NCBI GenBank assembly: GCA_001414485.1
Contig: LLEY01000312.1
Coordinates: 1 to 35,605, forward strand
DNA from: Calycina herbarum
Taxonomy: Eukaryota; Ascomycota; Leotiomycetes; Helotiales; Pezizellaceae
Length of the DNA stretch: 35,605 bases
Direction of reading: 5' to 3'
The stretch's first letter is position 1, and the number at the start of each line of letters is the position of its first letter. Below, in pieces: positions 20,738 to 32,152 of the stretch. The translations under genes were made by a program, and so were the position numbers. A model generated the notes under the pieces. That model saw only the letters and a program-made list of their open reading frames with translations, was not told where the DNA came from and searched no databases.

Positions 20738-23603
20738 CTACGACTCACCATCATCAACTCTCCGTTTCTTTCTAACCAAAACAGGAAACTCCTCCAGAAT
20801 CTCTTTCTTCCTCGTATACTCCTTCAACTCCTTCGGAGTAACGCTAGAGGCAATAGAGGAGAAGCCAAAGCCTTCTTCATCAAGTCTCGCATTCTTAGCT
20901 ATCTTTATAGCACCTGTTGCTCTGGTTTTCATCTCACTCATCTCCTTAGCGAATCGTTTTCCAAGATGTATATTGCTAGATAAATGGCTTTTGAGATCTC
21001 GATACATGATTTCGGGGGTTCCGTGGAAAGGTTTAGAATCACAGTCTAGGCAAAGACTTGTGATGATTCGCTTGCGGGACTTGGGTACGGTGGACTCTTG
21101 GATGCGGAAATTGTCTTTCGAAAATTCGCCACGGAGGAGAGCGAGGTGTTTTTGGAAGGCTTGGAGGGAAGGGGAATCGTTGGTTGTTGCTGGTGGGTTT
21201 GAGGAGATGCTTAGGGATGCAGGACGTTTGAAGGTCGGAGGTGGTGAGTCTTCAGGACATTTCAAGAATTGAGGTGGTGAGGAACTAGTAGTTGGTGGTG
21301 GGCGGAATCTCGGGCGATCGGAATTTACATCTTGCTCTTCCAAACCGGCAAGGGGTTTCCTGGCTTTGGTTTCTGGTTTAGGCTTGTGTTTACAATGGCC
21401 GAACGCGTCAATTTTTGATTCGCTTGTGTTGCCTGCTTTGAAATCAAAAGATCTATTCTCTGAACCAAGACCCTTTTCACCCTTGGATCCAAGATTGTCT
21501 GGGATGGTCCGACTATAGCTTGTTTGAGAAGCTTTAGTTAACCCAAAAGTCCTAAGATTAAGGCTGGTTTTGGAAAATACCATTGAAGGCTCAGCGTCAG
21601 AATCCGTATCCTCTTGTTGTTGCTGATGTTTTCTTAATCCAAAACCCCTAGGATTTAGGTTGGTTTTGGTAAATTTCATTGGAGATTCAACATCCGAATC
21701 TGTATCCTCTTGCTGTTGAGGCTGATGATGTATTGCAAGATGCGTTTCGAAAAGACTAAACAGTGAGTTTGAATTCCCATGGTATTTCTTGTCATCGCAC
21801 CGACAAACTCCAAAGAATCTCAAATTTTTTGATGAGAGATCTAAGTTTATTTCAAAATCCGCATTAGGGTATTTGGATCGTAACGCCTCTAATCGTACAC
21901 GGACTGTTGGCCAAATAGGCTGTTTGTTTGAATTTGATTGGGCAGTGGCAGCCGATGATGTTTGACCCTTGATGAGAGAAATATGTGGCTGGGCAGTTTC
22001 GGTGCTCCTTGTTTTCGAGAGATATATGCCGCTGCTCAAGTGTTTTGTGGACTCTAGGTGCCGTTCGAAAGCTGATTTGGCTTGATAAGACTTGGTATTT
22101 TTCGAGAGCCTATACATGAAGCTTTGGCAATGTAAGCATTCAATGACATAGGGGGGGGAGAGGATCCCCGTGTGCCTTATGTAAGGCTTTTATAGCAAGT
22201 TGAGCATCTGCGAACCAAAAATGAAGACAGCTGAGAATCTGTAAAGCTCTTTCTGCCAGATAGTCGTGCGCCTTTTGTTGGCGGCCATGTTTATGACGTG
22301 CCTGGAGTTTCAGCTTATGTGCGTCGGACATTAAATGCTCTTTGAATAACTTCCAGGTTCTCGAAAACTCGGATTTTCTCTTGGGTGGTTTAGTGAGGAA
22401 GTTGTCGCAGACTTGACAGCCGAAGAGTATCGGCGTATGATCCAATTGTGACCGAAATGGGTTGGGTTTCGTTGCAATCTTTGCGTTTGGGTCGATTGCT
22501 GCAATATAGTGTTGTAGTAAGGTGAAGGCACGATCTGGTGATAGATGCTCATTTTCCCGATGCTCTTCAGACTCAAGGTGGGTGTCAAGATCAGAGAATG
22601 GAACAGGTCCATTTCCTGGCTTAGATATATACAGACAGTCTGAGCACAACAAGGCTGGAGAATTGCCAGTCTGGATCCTAAACTTGGCCCCTGGATACTT
22701 TTGCCGATATTGAGTTAAAAATCTCTCAAGTTCTTCTGGTAGTAATCCGGGATTTTCCGGAGAGTCTTGGGGAAGACTGTGGTTGAATGGTGCCTAGATG
22801 GCTATTAATGACTGTCTAATACCCGTCATGTTGTCTGAAATTCACCTGCAAACCCATTTCCATAAGATCCCTGGGACTAGCATTTCCTGCCCATATAGCC
22901 CGCATGTTGTTTGCTATCGCCCAGAAATTGGGATGAACATCGAGGGACAGAACTTCGGTCGTGTTGACGATGGTCCAGAAAGCCAGGATATCCGTTCGCG
23001 CATGGCGCAGATGACGAATCTGGGTGTTATCCTCTGGCTTGACTCGGTCTCCATATACTAATTCTACGCTGGTATACGTTTGTGCAATGTAGGCCGCCCG
23101 GAGGTTCGCGATGGTGGTTCTCTGGAAAGGGGTCGATGTTAGCTACGAGCTACCACCAGAAGAGCAATCGCAAAGCGGAAAGGGCATTTGGACTTACGCC
23201 TCCGCATTTCATCCAGAAGAAATCTCCATGTTGGCAAGTTGGAACTGTGACATTGTATGGCAGGATCGCAACGTAGAATTGAGTTGGTTTCTTTGGCCAA
23301 TTTGGGAGGATTTGCGCGGCCGTCTTGTGGACTTTCCTGAAGGCTAATTAGTTTTCATTGCGGTAATTTTGAGAAGAGAACGGCTTGCTCTTGGTAGCTA
23401 GGCATGATTGCCTTCTGCTGTATTGTGCGGTGTAAGCATTGGTGTTGTCGAGAGCTCTGAATTGTGAAACTGGTTGACCCGATCGGGCGATTATTCTTCC
23501 ACCCCGCGTTATGATAAAAACACGCTCCCCCGCGAAAACACGTGCTTTTGGTTTCCAAAATATCATCGTCATCCATGCCATTGACAATTGCTGAAGTACT
23601 CAT
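20738..23603 (-). CDS. Unrecognised protein with five CxxC...HxxxxxH modules (zinc-finger-like), one frameshift
   Basis: I do not recognise this family. Supported exons are 23336-23198, 23121-22846 and 22793-20738. The 5' end is unresolved: the ATG at 23603 opens a plausible 82-codon frame, but I could not fix its donor. The N-terminal part (RTTIANLRAAYIAQTYTSVE, then TDILAFWTIVNTTEVLSLDV) is compact and acidic-aromatic. Then five modules follow, each with a leader like QKYPGAKFRI or SKYPNADFEI and a metal-site pattern: CSDC...HLESEEH, CQVC...HLMSDAH, CLHC...HLESTKH, CRC...HLAIHH (degenerate) and CLDC...HLSSNIH. Between modules 4 and 5 a low-complexity linker holds two copies of a QQQEDTDSD...FGLxK unit. 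The C-terminus is basic (KKRRVDD). The frame breaks at C8 (22151-22158); the last exon is 2056 nt, one more than in phase, and C7 would restore ...DPLPPYVIECLHCQSF. A nuclear, nucleic-acid or protein-binding role is an inference from the finger-like modules. Confidence 0.7.
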
Positions 23604-23702
23604 CCAAAAGCCGTAGATTGATCACAATTTCCAGCACCAATCCAAGATGGTGAGTGGGAAGGAATTCTTTGCAGTTCCGCTCCAAGCTGACAGGCAAAGA
23701 CT

Positions 23703-24761
23703 ATGATCACCACCGTTGTCTCACAAGAGGCAAAACCCTCCGAGGTCGATATCCTCATCCTCGGGGCGGGATGGACATCGACCTTTTTGATTCCTTTACT
23801 CCAGGAACAGAAGATCAAATACGCTGCTACAACAACAAATGGCAGAGACGGAACCTACAAGTTTAAATTCGAAGTCGATGAGGGTCATAAGGATCTTGAG
23901 CAATACGCAGCTTTGCCTGCAGCCAAGACCCTTCTCATCACATTTCCGTTAAAGGGAGATCACCAGAGCTCACATCTTGTGAACTCCTATACAAAAGCTC
24001 ATAAGCATTTTGATGTAAATGTTATCCAATTGGGAAGTAGTGGTATTTTCACGATTCCGGGTCAAGAAGTGTGGGTGACGAGAAAATCAAAGGTATGCTG
24101 GGAATGGTTTCCTGTCTCCTGTCCTTGGAATTTATTTCTCTTAAAAACTTGGAGAATACCTTCCTTCTATCAATGTTGAATTTCTCAATCATTGCTGATT
24201 CCGGAATAGTACGACACTTCAAATGCTCGTGCGGAAGCAGAGGATGAGCTCATCAGCATGGGCGGGACAGTACTGAATCTTTCTGGTTTATGGGGTGGCG
24301 CAAGACATCCTAAGAATTGGATGGATAGGGTCGCAGCTACGAAAGAGCAACTCGCAAGCAAGACATCATTACATCTTATCCACGGACTTGATGTTGCCAG
24401 AGCCATCATTGCCGTCCATCAGAACTTTTCCAAAGCCAAGGGCCAAAGATGGGTAAGTTTCATCCTATTTTTCTCAGCACTGCGTCACAGAAAGGTGCAT
24501 TACTTACATGAGAATTAGCTATTGACAGATACCATGGTATACGATTGGTGGGCTTTAATCCTCGGATTCTCAGGGGAGCTCGACCGAGAGAACAAAAACA
24601 ACGTGAAGGAACAGTCGCAGTTGAAATGGCTCGGGGAGTTGATGAATGAACAGGTTGTCAAGGCACTCCCGCGATCGATGGAGCAGCTTGGAAGATGTTA
24701 CGATGTCCGCGAATTTTGGACCACCTTTAAACTCATGCCTATCCGCGGCAGAGTTTCTTGA
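23703..24761 (+). CDS. NAD(P)-binding Rossmann-fold protein (YeeZ-like extended SDR type)
   Basis: Three exons, 23703-24092, 24210-24452 and 24519-24761 (876 nt, 291 aa), all joined in phase 0. The N-terminus VDILILGAGWTSTFLIPLL is a dinucleotide-binding beta-alpha-beta with GxGxxS/T-like spacing. Later parts YDTSNARAEAEDEL, GGTVLNLSGLWGGARHPKNW and LIHGLDVARAIIAVHQNF are the hallmarks of fungal proteins related to bacterial YeeZ, a nucleoside-diphosphate-sugar-epimerase-like group. The substrate and reaction are unknown. An alternative first exon exists: ATG at 23647 directly followed by GTGAGT, joining at 23694 to give MAKT before the chosen Met. I prefer the simple start because the branch point would sit too close to that acceptor. 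It diverges from the five-module gene with at most about 100 bases between starts, so the two may share a promoter. Confidence 0.85.
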
Positions 24762-25736
24762 TTTGAAACAAGTCAGCAAATAATAGAAAAATCCGAGACT
24801 GCTAAACCCATTTCTTAGAAAGCTCCTCGGTACTCAATATGTTTATTCACGACATTTAGGCAGGGAGCGTGCTGTGTGACGCGAAAACACGTGAATGGCA
24901 CGAGTTGAAACTCAATGTCCAGGACTATTCTTCAAGCGACATACAACTTTCCATCTACATATCTTTTTTGAACCTCGATTGGTGTATCGCGATAGTCATC
25001 TGTTATAAAGTTTCTCAAAACAAGTTCTAATAACCAGGTTTTTTCGACGATCAAAAATCCACACCACCCACTCCAAGTACCCTCCTCGTATCATCCACCC
25101 CTCCACTAATGAATGGAAGACAGGTCAGTATTAAATGCTACGCCGGAACACACCGGTACCAACCAAATAGGACTCGATGTAGGACTTCATCATCGAAGAC
25201 GAATCAAAAGCCGGCACTTCAAGGCCTTTCAGTCTGCCTTGAGGGGCTCGACCACTCACATGAAAGTGTGGCTGCAATGCGCGCCCGACACCGATAACCA
25301 GATATGGTATCACCACTCGACCAAAAAAGTTGGAGACTCATGGTTTGCTTTTCGTTTGTTCGCAACGCTGTCATGAATACGTGTGCTCTGTAACTTTTAT
25401 ATATCAAACTTTTGTTGTTGATCTTTTGCGTTATAATCTGTTCGGTCCTCTGGTCTGGGTCGCTTGTACAAAGTGTTGGGGAATGACGATATGGCATGAA
25501 CGAGGCTGCAGCTTTGAGGCAACACACCATTTACCACGAAACGGTCGAATGTGATCTATTGCTGGCTTAACGACTAGTACATATCCAAGCCACGCTTTTA
25601 GCGAAACCTTACAACAGTCCTGAGTTGCATAACTGCTGTCGGGGTCCCGTCTGTCTTATTTTACTATCAGCTTCTCGGAGGTAATTTGGCGGATGCCACT
25701 TCATCATCTGTTCACTTATTAGCAAGAGAATCCATC
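24762..25736. other. Intergenic stretch, nothing recognised
   Basis: Short overlapping frames at 25109-25554 on both strands show no domain. An in-frame extension of the next gene back to 25686 has no ATG. I see no RNA gene or repeat here. Confidence 0.5.
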
Positions 25737-26920
25737 ATGGCTTTGACCAGATTCGTGGGGGTTTTTACGGAATGGCGCAAGAAAAAGGTGGGAGGGAAGC
25801 TATTACCGACTCACAAGAAGACAAATTCCGTACAAGGTGAACGACCACCCCAAAATCGAGTATCGAGTCTCTCAAAGAGAAACAGACAACTTGTACCTTC
25901 AGGCTATAACCCGCCGCCACATCCAATCCACGCCCATTTCACAGCCGAATATCTGGGTACCCCCATTTCCCCAAGTACACCACCAGATCCTACAGATCGT
26001 CCACTTACACCAATACCGGAGGCTGTCGTCTTTCCCCCGGAACCTGACTTTCGTAAAAGTCGACTTTTCAAATTGCTAAACGCGGAACCGGAAACATCAA
26101 CTTGTGCTATCTGTCTCGAGGTCAGAGATATGTCCGAGTTTCCCCAAAGACCACCTACAGATAAATGTCTCCATGGACCAGGGGCGTGTCGTCCTTGTAT
26201 TGTTAGTTCCATCACCTACTCTCTACAAGCACATTTCTGGACCGATATTCGGTGTCCTACTTGTAGCGAACAATTGGAATACAAGGACGTCGCTGAATAC
26301 GCAAACGAGGAAGCTTTCACCAAGTACGCTCCCCCATCTCCTTCCCTGTCCTCCTTTAATGGTGCTAACACCCATCCAGATATGACGACTTCGCTCTCCA
26401 AACCCAACTCTCCAAAATCCCAACTTTTAGATATTGTCTCTCACCAAGCTGTTCATTTGGACAAATCCACCCGTCAACCTCCTCCTCCGAGACTGGAGAA
26501 GAGACTCTGGAGCCACTGATCAATTGCTCACTTTGTCACTTTACATCCTGCTCTTACCATAATGTTCCTTGGCATGTGGGAGAGACGTGTGAGGAATATG
26601 ACGCGAGACGATCGAAAACTATGAAGGCGGATGCGAAGAGTGAGAAGGTTGTTGCGAAGACGACGAAGGTTTGTCCTAATAAGGAGTGTGGACGGAGGAT
26701 TAATAAGAATGGGGGGTGTAATCATATGTGGTGTATGTATTTTCTTTTCTTTGATTTTTTGGAAGAGGTGGAAATGGGGTGGTGGTCGCGGGAGAAAGAA
26801 GTTAAGAGAGGATGTTAATATGTATGTGACTTAGGTATTTGTGGATGGCAGTTTTGTTGGCTTTGTTTGCATCCTGCCCCCGGTCATGAGTTGAAGTGTT
26901 CGAGGCATAGGACACATTGA
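25737..26920 (+). CDS. RBR-type (RING-IBR-RING) E3 ubiquitin ligase
   Basis: Three exons, 25737-26323, 26380-26732 and 26835-26920, give 1026 nt (341 aa). The N-terminus is Pro-rich and disordered-looking (PPPHPIHAHFTAEYLG, STPPDPTDRPLTPIPEA). RING1 starts at Cys123 (CAICLE...CLHGPGACRPCI...CPTC). The second exon carries an IBR (YCLSPSCSFGQIH ... CSLCHFTSCSYHNVPWHVGETC). RING2 spans the last junction: CPNKECGRRINKNGGCNHMW|CICGWQFCWLC, containing the Cys of the C-G-W-x-F-C-W-L-C signature, which is where RBR ligases form the ubiquitin thioester. The family transfers ubiquitin from E2 to substrate through that Cys; the substrate is unknown. ATG 25737 is the only Met before RING1 that keeps the frame. 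The protein stops soon after RING2, and ankyrin-coding remains follow after a donor-like GTGTAAGTTT near 26928. Confidence 0.87.
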
Positions 26921-26987
26921 GGTTTACGTGTAAGTTTCATTTCTTCTTTTACCATTTTGAGCAGCTCTGACCTGTGTTCGACTGTTT

Positions 26988-28004
26988 CTCAGATATCACT
27001 TTACAGAGATCGACATCCAAGACGCAAATGACTGGACAGCATTGCATGTGGCAGTAAAGGGGGGCCGTAAAGAGTTACTTCGGATTCTTCTTGACGTTGG
27101 TTCAAACCCGAATATTGTAAACGGAGAAGGAGAAACAGTGCTGACGCTCGTTGCACAACATTACTTTGTTTGGAATTGGTCGTTCCCAGAGATGCTCAAT
27201 TATTTTCTCAGTCGGGGTGCTGATATTAAGCTGGGGGTACCCCTCATTGGCCTCATCAGGTCTACAAATGAGCCGGACCCATCGCTTATGAAACTATTTC
27301 TCGAAAGGGGTGTAGATATAAATCAATTAGGATTAAGCAGGCAGTATTCAGCTCTAACTGAAGCTTGTTGGAAGCCCACTAAGTATGGTACTGTACAGTT
27401 TCTGCTTGATAATGGGGCAGATCCAAATCCAGGGTGCGGATGTGTGGCATCTCCTTTGGAGGGTGTAATTTTCCACATGAGTACCTTAAGCGAAAACCCT
27501 CAAAAGGCGAGATATGATGGAGTTGGCCTTGCGTCTCTATTACTTGAGGGAGGCGCGAATGTCAACGAGGTGTTGTCTGATGGTTCTAGCTACTCAACCG
27601 CCTTACGATATGCAATTGCAACCGGCGGAGGATCGTCAGGTACTGTGGAGATACTTCTTGAGTATGGCGTTAAAACAGCTCTTGGCCACTAACCATTACA
27701 CATAGCCTGTGAATTGGGATATACAGAAATTGTTAAAATGTCATTAGAGAAGAATGCGGACATTAATGCATCGTTTGGAGAAGGCATCGATATCCCGTTG
27801 CACTTGGCTTTTGGGTCTGCAGATGGAAAGTTGGAAGTTATCGAGCTGTTGTTTGGGAGAGGAGTTGATATTAATTCAAGAAATTGGTATGGGAAAACGC
27901 CATTGATCTGGCTGTCAGTGTGGCAGAAAGCCACAAATTATTGGGTTGCTGCTAGAAAGAGGAGCTGATATTGATGCGGTCGGCGTTCGAATTGGCAAAA
28001 TATA
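26988..28004 (+). pseudogene. Ankyrin-repeat gene remnant
   Basis: The frame from an acceptor-like ctcag at about 26995 encodes ankyrin repeats: DANDWTALHVAVKGGRKELL, LLDVGSNPNIVN, LFLERGVDINQLG, FLLDNGADPNPG, LLLEGGANVNEVL. It has no start codon in reach (an in-frame TGA lies at about 26956). An in-frame TAA at 27690-27692 is followed at once in the same frame by PLHIACELGYTEIVKMSLEK and LLFGRGVDINSRNWYGKTPL, clearly more ankyrin. From about 27898 the homology moves to a second frame (AIDLAVSVAESHK) and then a third (IGLLLERGADIDAVG), which stops at 28002-28004. A missing 5' end, a nonsense codon and two frame changes point to a decayed gene. It may once have been fused to, or spliced from, the RBR gene upstream. 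Confidence 0.75.
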
Positions 28005-28980
28005 AGGATGGTTGTTGGACTCGGAACGGAGAATGAAGGAGAGGATGTTTGGGCGGTGAACCCTTTCCTCCATGCCCTTCCGCGAAGGTTGAAAGCGTCA
28101 GCTCTTCTCTCCTTCGCTGATCGTCCCATTAAATCTTTCGCAGAAATATTGGTGTATATCTTCAACATGTTCGGTGCTAATACACGAGCCACCCGGCACC
28201 TTTTATAAAATCGGGCCGTTGAACCCCGCAATCCCCGGACCGGACCTTCCCAGTTGGGAATGACATCATGTCGTGCATACGTAAATGCGGGGAAGAACTA
28301 TGAACCGTCTTCAAACTGACGGGACAAGTACTCCGTACGAATAAACAGGAGAAAAAGACACTAGAAATACACATGTCGATCAATTGGGACGATCCGGAGC
28401 TTTTCTGAAGAAGGATCCTAGGGACCAAGTTGTTGCGATTATTTTCGAAATAATTCTCGCTGAAATTAGAACACCAAGATTCGAAGCTAGGGAGGTTGGT
28501 AGTACAAAACCACGACGCAAACATCGGAACACGCCACTAGAAACGGCCTGCAAGCCAGGAAACCACGAGAAAATAGACTACCAACCATCAAGCAGTTCCT
28601 GGTTTCTCGGGCCTTTTCCCTGGAAGAGCTTTAGATCTCTGAACTGAAGCTTGAGCGCCTGTCCTATTCTGTAAAGCCGCCTCAAATTCTGCATCTCCAG
28701 ACGACCTAACCAATCATTACATGCATGTTGCCCCTCTCATAATTGTTGATTCAGTGCTACCCCGCGTACGCCGAAGTGCGGAGTAAATAAAACGATGAGC
28801 AACATGGCTTGGTCTTGGTCCTTTGTTTATCCCTCGTACTTGTACTTGGATTTCTTATATAACTCACTCGAGAACTTGATTGAGTTACCTTTGTTTTCGT
28901 CTCTACCCAACATCTGGTTCTGGTACTGGATTCTTGTAATTTCTTCAACTTTGTATCTGTATTTTGACAAACGCTTTAAT
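28005..28980. other. Intergenic stretch upstream of the glucosidase
   Basis: No supported gene. Frames at 28008-28647 on both strands show no family. The 62-codon in-frame extension 28795-28980 of the glucosidase is treated as 5' leader, because the downstream ATG starts a classical signal peptide. Confidence 0.5.
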
Positions 28981-31900
28981 ATGGCTGGCAGAGGGGTCCT
29001 GGCCTTTTTGGCTATTGTTGCCTCCTTGCTTTTCACATCTTTTGCCCAGAATTCGACAACGACTAGTTATCATGCGGTTTTTACTGTCCCTGCAGATTCT
29101 GATGCTTCGGTTCCTCTATTGCCGAATATTCAAGATCCTCAAGCTGTCAATGTTCAGGATGTATGTCCGGGGTACAAAGCTTCAAATGTTGTACGGAATT
29201 CTTTTGGATGGACTGCTTCTCTCGCTCTTGCTGGAACTGCTTGTAATGTCTACGGAACGGATGTGGACACACTCAATCTCACTGTCGAATACCAGTCAGA
29301 GGATCGTTTACATGTTCAAATCACCCCTTCTAATGTCGATGCCTCGAATAGCTCTTGGTACGTCCTACCAGAAGAGTTGATTCCTCAACCAAAAATCGAC
29401 TCTAACGCCAATACCACCTCTCTATCCAACGACTTGGAACTGGTTTGGGATAACGAACCCTCGTTTCATTTCTCAGTCCTCCGGAAATCCACGGGAGATA
29501 CCTTATTTTCAACCACCGGGTCCAAGTTAGTTTTCGAAAACCAATTCATCGAGTTTGCCAGCACACTTCCTGAGAATTACAATCTTTATGGACTTGGAGA
29601 AGTTATTCATGGTTTGAGAATGGGAAACAATTTCACTCGAACGATTTACGCTGCTGATGTCGGAGACCCAATCGATACGAATCTCTACGGAAGTCACTCA
29701 TTTTATCTAGACACCAGATATTATAAGGTTGATGACTCCACTGGAACTCTCACCTATGCTGCTAACGCCACGGATTCAGAGTCAGAGTACGTCTCCTACT
29801 CCCATGGTGTGTTTTTACGAAATGCACATGGACAAGAGATATTGATGAAACCCGAGAATATCACTTGGAGAACTCTAGGCGGAGAGATCGATTTGTTTTT
29901 CTATGCTGGACCGAGTCAAGTGGAGGTTACGAAATCGTATCAAGTGAGCACTGTGGGATTACCGGCTATGCAACAGTATTTTACTTTTGGGTATCATCAA
30001 TGTCGATGGGGATACGTGAATTGGTCTCAACTTCAAGATGTTGTCGATAACTTTGCGAAATTTGAAATTCCTCTAGAAAACATCTGGTAAGTGCCTATCC
30101 CTCACCCTTATTCACACTTCTGTGAGATCTTACTGATTATTTGGCTGCAGGACTGATATTGATTACATGAATCAATACCGAGATTTCGAAAATGATTTAA
30201 ATACCTTCCCATACGAGGAAGGAAGGAAGTTCTTGCAAAAGCTCCATGATAATGGGCAGCATTATATTCCCATTGTTGATTCGGCGGTTTATATCCCGAA
30301 CCCGGAAAATGCTAGTGATGCTTATCCTACTTTCAACCGAGGGAATGAAACCAACTCTTTCATGTTGAATCCGGATGGAAGCTTGTACGTTGGAAGTGTC
30401 TGGCCTGGGTATACTGGTATGCTCCAATATAACAGGGAACTCAAATCTCGGTAAACTTCCAGGCGATGAATGCTAACACCTACCTACAGTGTTTCCTGAC
30501 TGGGTTGGAGCAGCACTTAACGGAACCGGAGCTTTCGATTGGTGGACGGGCGAGCTTGCAACATGGTATAAAGAGGTTAAATTTGATGGTATCTGGATCG
30601 ACATGAGCGAAGTGTCATCCTTCTGCGTCGGCTCCTGTGGAAGCAAAAACCTCACCTTAAACCCCGTCCATCCACCTTTCAGTCTCCCCGGCGAACCAGG
30701 AAATGTAATTTACAGCTACCCAGAAGGTTTTAACCTCACCAATGCCACTGAGGCTGCTTCGGCATTATCTGCTTCTGCAAGTGCCGCTTCGTCCATTGCT
30801 GCAACCGCCGCTTCAACTCCAAGCGCAACATCCACTTCATATCTACGAACTACACCCACTCCCGGAGTCCGAGCCATTGAATATCCTCCCTATGTCATGA
30901 ACCACGTCCAAGGAGCCCTGGATGTCCACGCTGTCTCACCCAATGGAACACACCATGGACTCACCCAAGAATACGATTTCCACAATCTCTTCGGTCACCA
31001 AATTCTCAATGCAACATACCACGCCTTATTATCCGTCTTCCCTACCAAGCGACCCTTCATCATCGGCCGTTCAACCTTCGCCGGAAGCGGAAAATGGGCA
31101 GGCCACTGGGGAGGAGACAATGCCTCCATCTGGGCACATCTCTTCTTCTCCATCCCACAAGCTCTTTCTTTCTCCCTATTCGGAATCCCGATGTTTGGGG
31201 TTGATACCTGTGGGTTTGGAGGAAACAGTGATGAGGAGTTGTGCAATAGATGGATGCAGGCTAGTGCTTTCTTCCCCTTTTATCGAAATCACAATACCCT
31301 CTCAGCAAATTCCCAGGAGCCTTATATTTGGGCTTCTGTGATTGATGCTACTAAGAAGGCTATGGAGATCCGATATTTGCTTTTGCCTTATATGTACACG
31401 CTTTTTTATCAAGCAAGTACGCAGGGGAGTACTGTTATGAGGGCTTTGGCGTGGGAATTTCCTAATGAACCGATACTTGCGAATGCGGATCGACAATTCA
31501 TGCTCGGCTCTAGTCTTATGATTACTCCTGTTCTAGTACAGGGTGCTACAAGTGTTCAAGGTGTATTTCCCGGTGTGGGAAAGGGGGAAGTGTGGTATGA
31601 TTGGTATAGTCAAACTTCTGTGGTTGCGAAACCAGGAGAGAATGTCACGATTGAGGCACCGCTAGGTCATATTCCCGTTTATATTCGAGGAGGAAAGATT
31701 TTACCGACTCAAGAACCGGGGATGACTACTAGGGATTGCAGGAAGAATCCTTGGGGTTTAATTGCTGCCACTAGCCTCGAGGGGAGCGCGACAGGAAATT
31801 TATACGTGGATGACGGGGAGAGTTTGGTTCAGAATGCGACTTTGCTTGTTGATGTAACTCCCCCCTTATCACTCATTTGGTTGCGACTTCTGGCTAATAT

Positions 31901-32152
31901 TATGAACAGTTTTCACTTATCAACTCAGCGCTATATGCTTCCGCGAGGGGCACATATAAAGACACCAACCCGCTAGCTAATATCACTATCCTGGGTGTGC
32001 AGAATAGTGTCAACAATGTCACTCTCAATGGTGCCGCATTAGCGAGTGGATGGACTTACAATTCTACGAGTAAAGTGTTGGATATTAAACAGTTGGCGAA
32101 TGCGACTTCTGGGGGTGCTTGGGCTAGTGGTTGGACTTTGAAATGGATGTAA
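28981..32152 (+). CDS. Secreted GH31 alpha-glucosidase
   Basis: Predicted extracellular alpha-glucosidase (maltase type) that releases glucose from the non-reducing ends of alpha-glucans. Four exons, 28981-30086, 30151-30416, 30490-31853 and 31910-32152, make 2979 nt (992 aa), in phase. The start was chosen for the signal peptide MAGRGVLAFLAIVASLLFTS followed by FAQ and a Thr/Ser-rich mature N-terminus. GH31 landmarks: NLYGLGEVIHGLR, FTFGYHQCRWGY, ENIW|TDIDYMNQYRDF, nucleophile motif DGIWIDMSE (Asp495), FIIGRSTFAGSGKWAGHWGGD (acid/base Asp667), FGVDTCGFGG and AFFPFYRNHN. The beta-sandwich C-terminus (YVDDGES ... YASARGTYKDTNPLANITIL) is complete. An Ala/Ser/Thr-rich segment at about 546-575 separates nucleophile and acid/base and is probably a disordered loop. 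More than 15 N-x-S/T sites fit a glycosylated secreted enzyme. Length matches fungal GH31 (about 880-1000 aa). Confidence 0.95.

Noticed and set aside
20637..21272. A 211-codon plus-strand frame
   Set aside because: It is antisense to the last exon of the five-module protein, whose minus-strand reading shows repeated CxxC/HxxxxxH modules and correct splice phases.
28795..28980. N-terminal extension of the glucosidase by 62 residues
   Set aside because: The ATG at 28981 begins a textbook signal peptide; the extension would bury it and has no GH31 counterpart.
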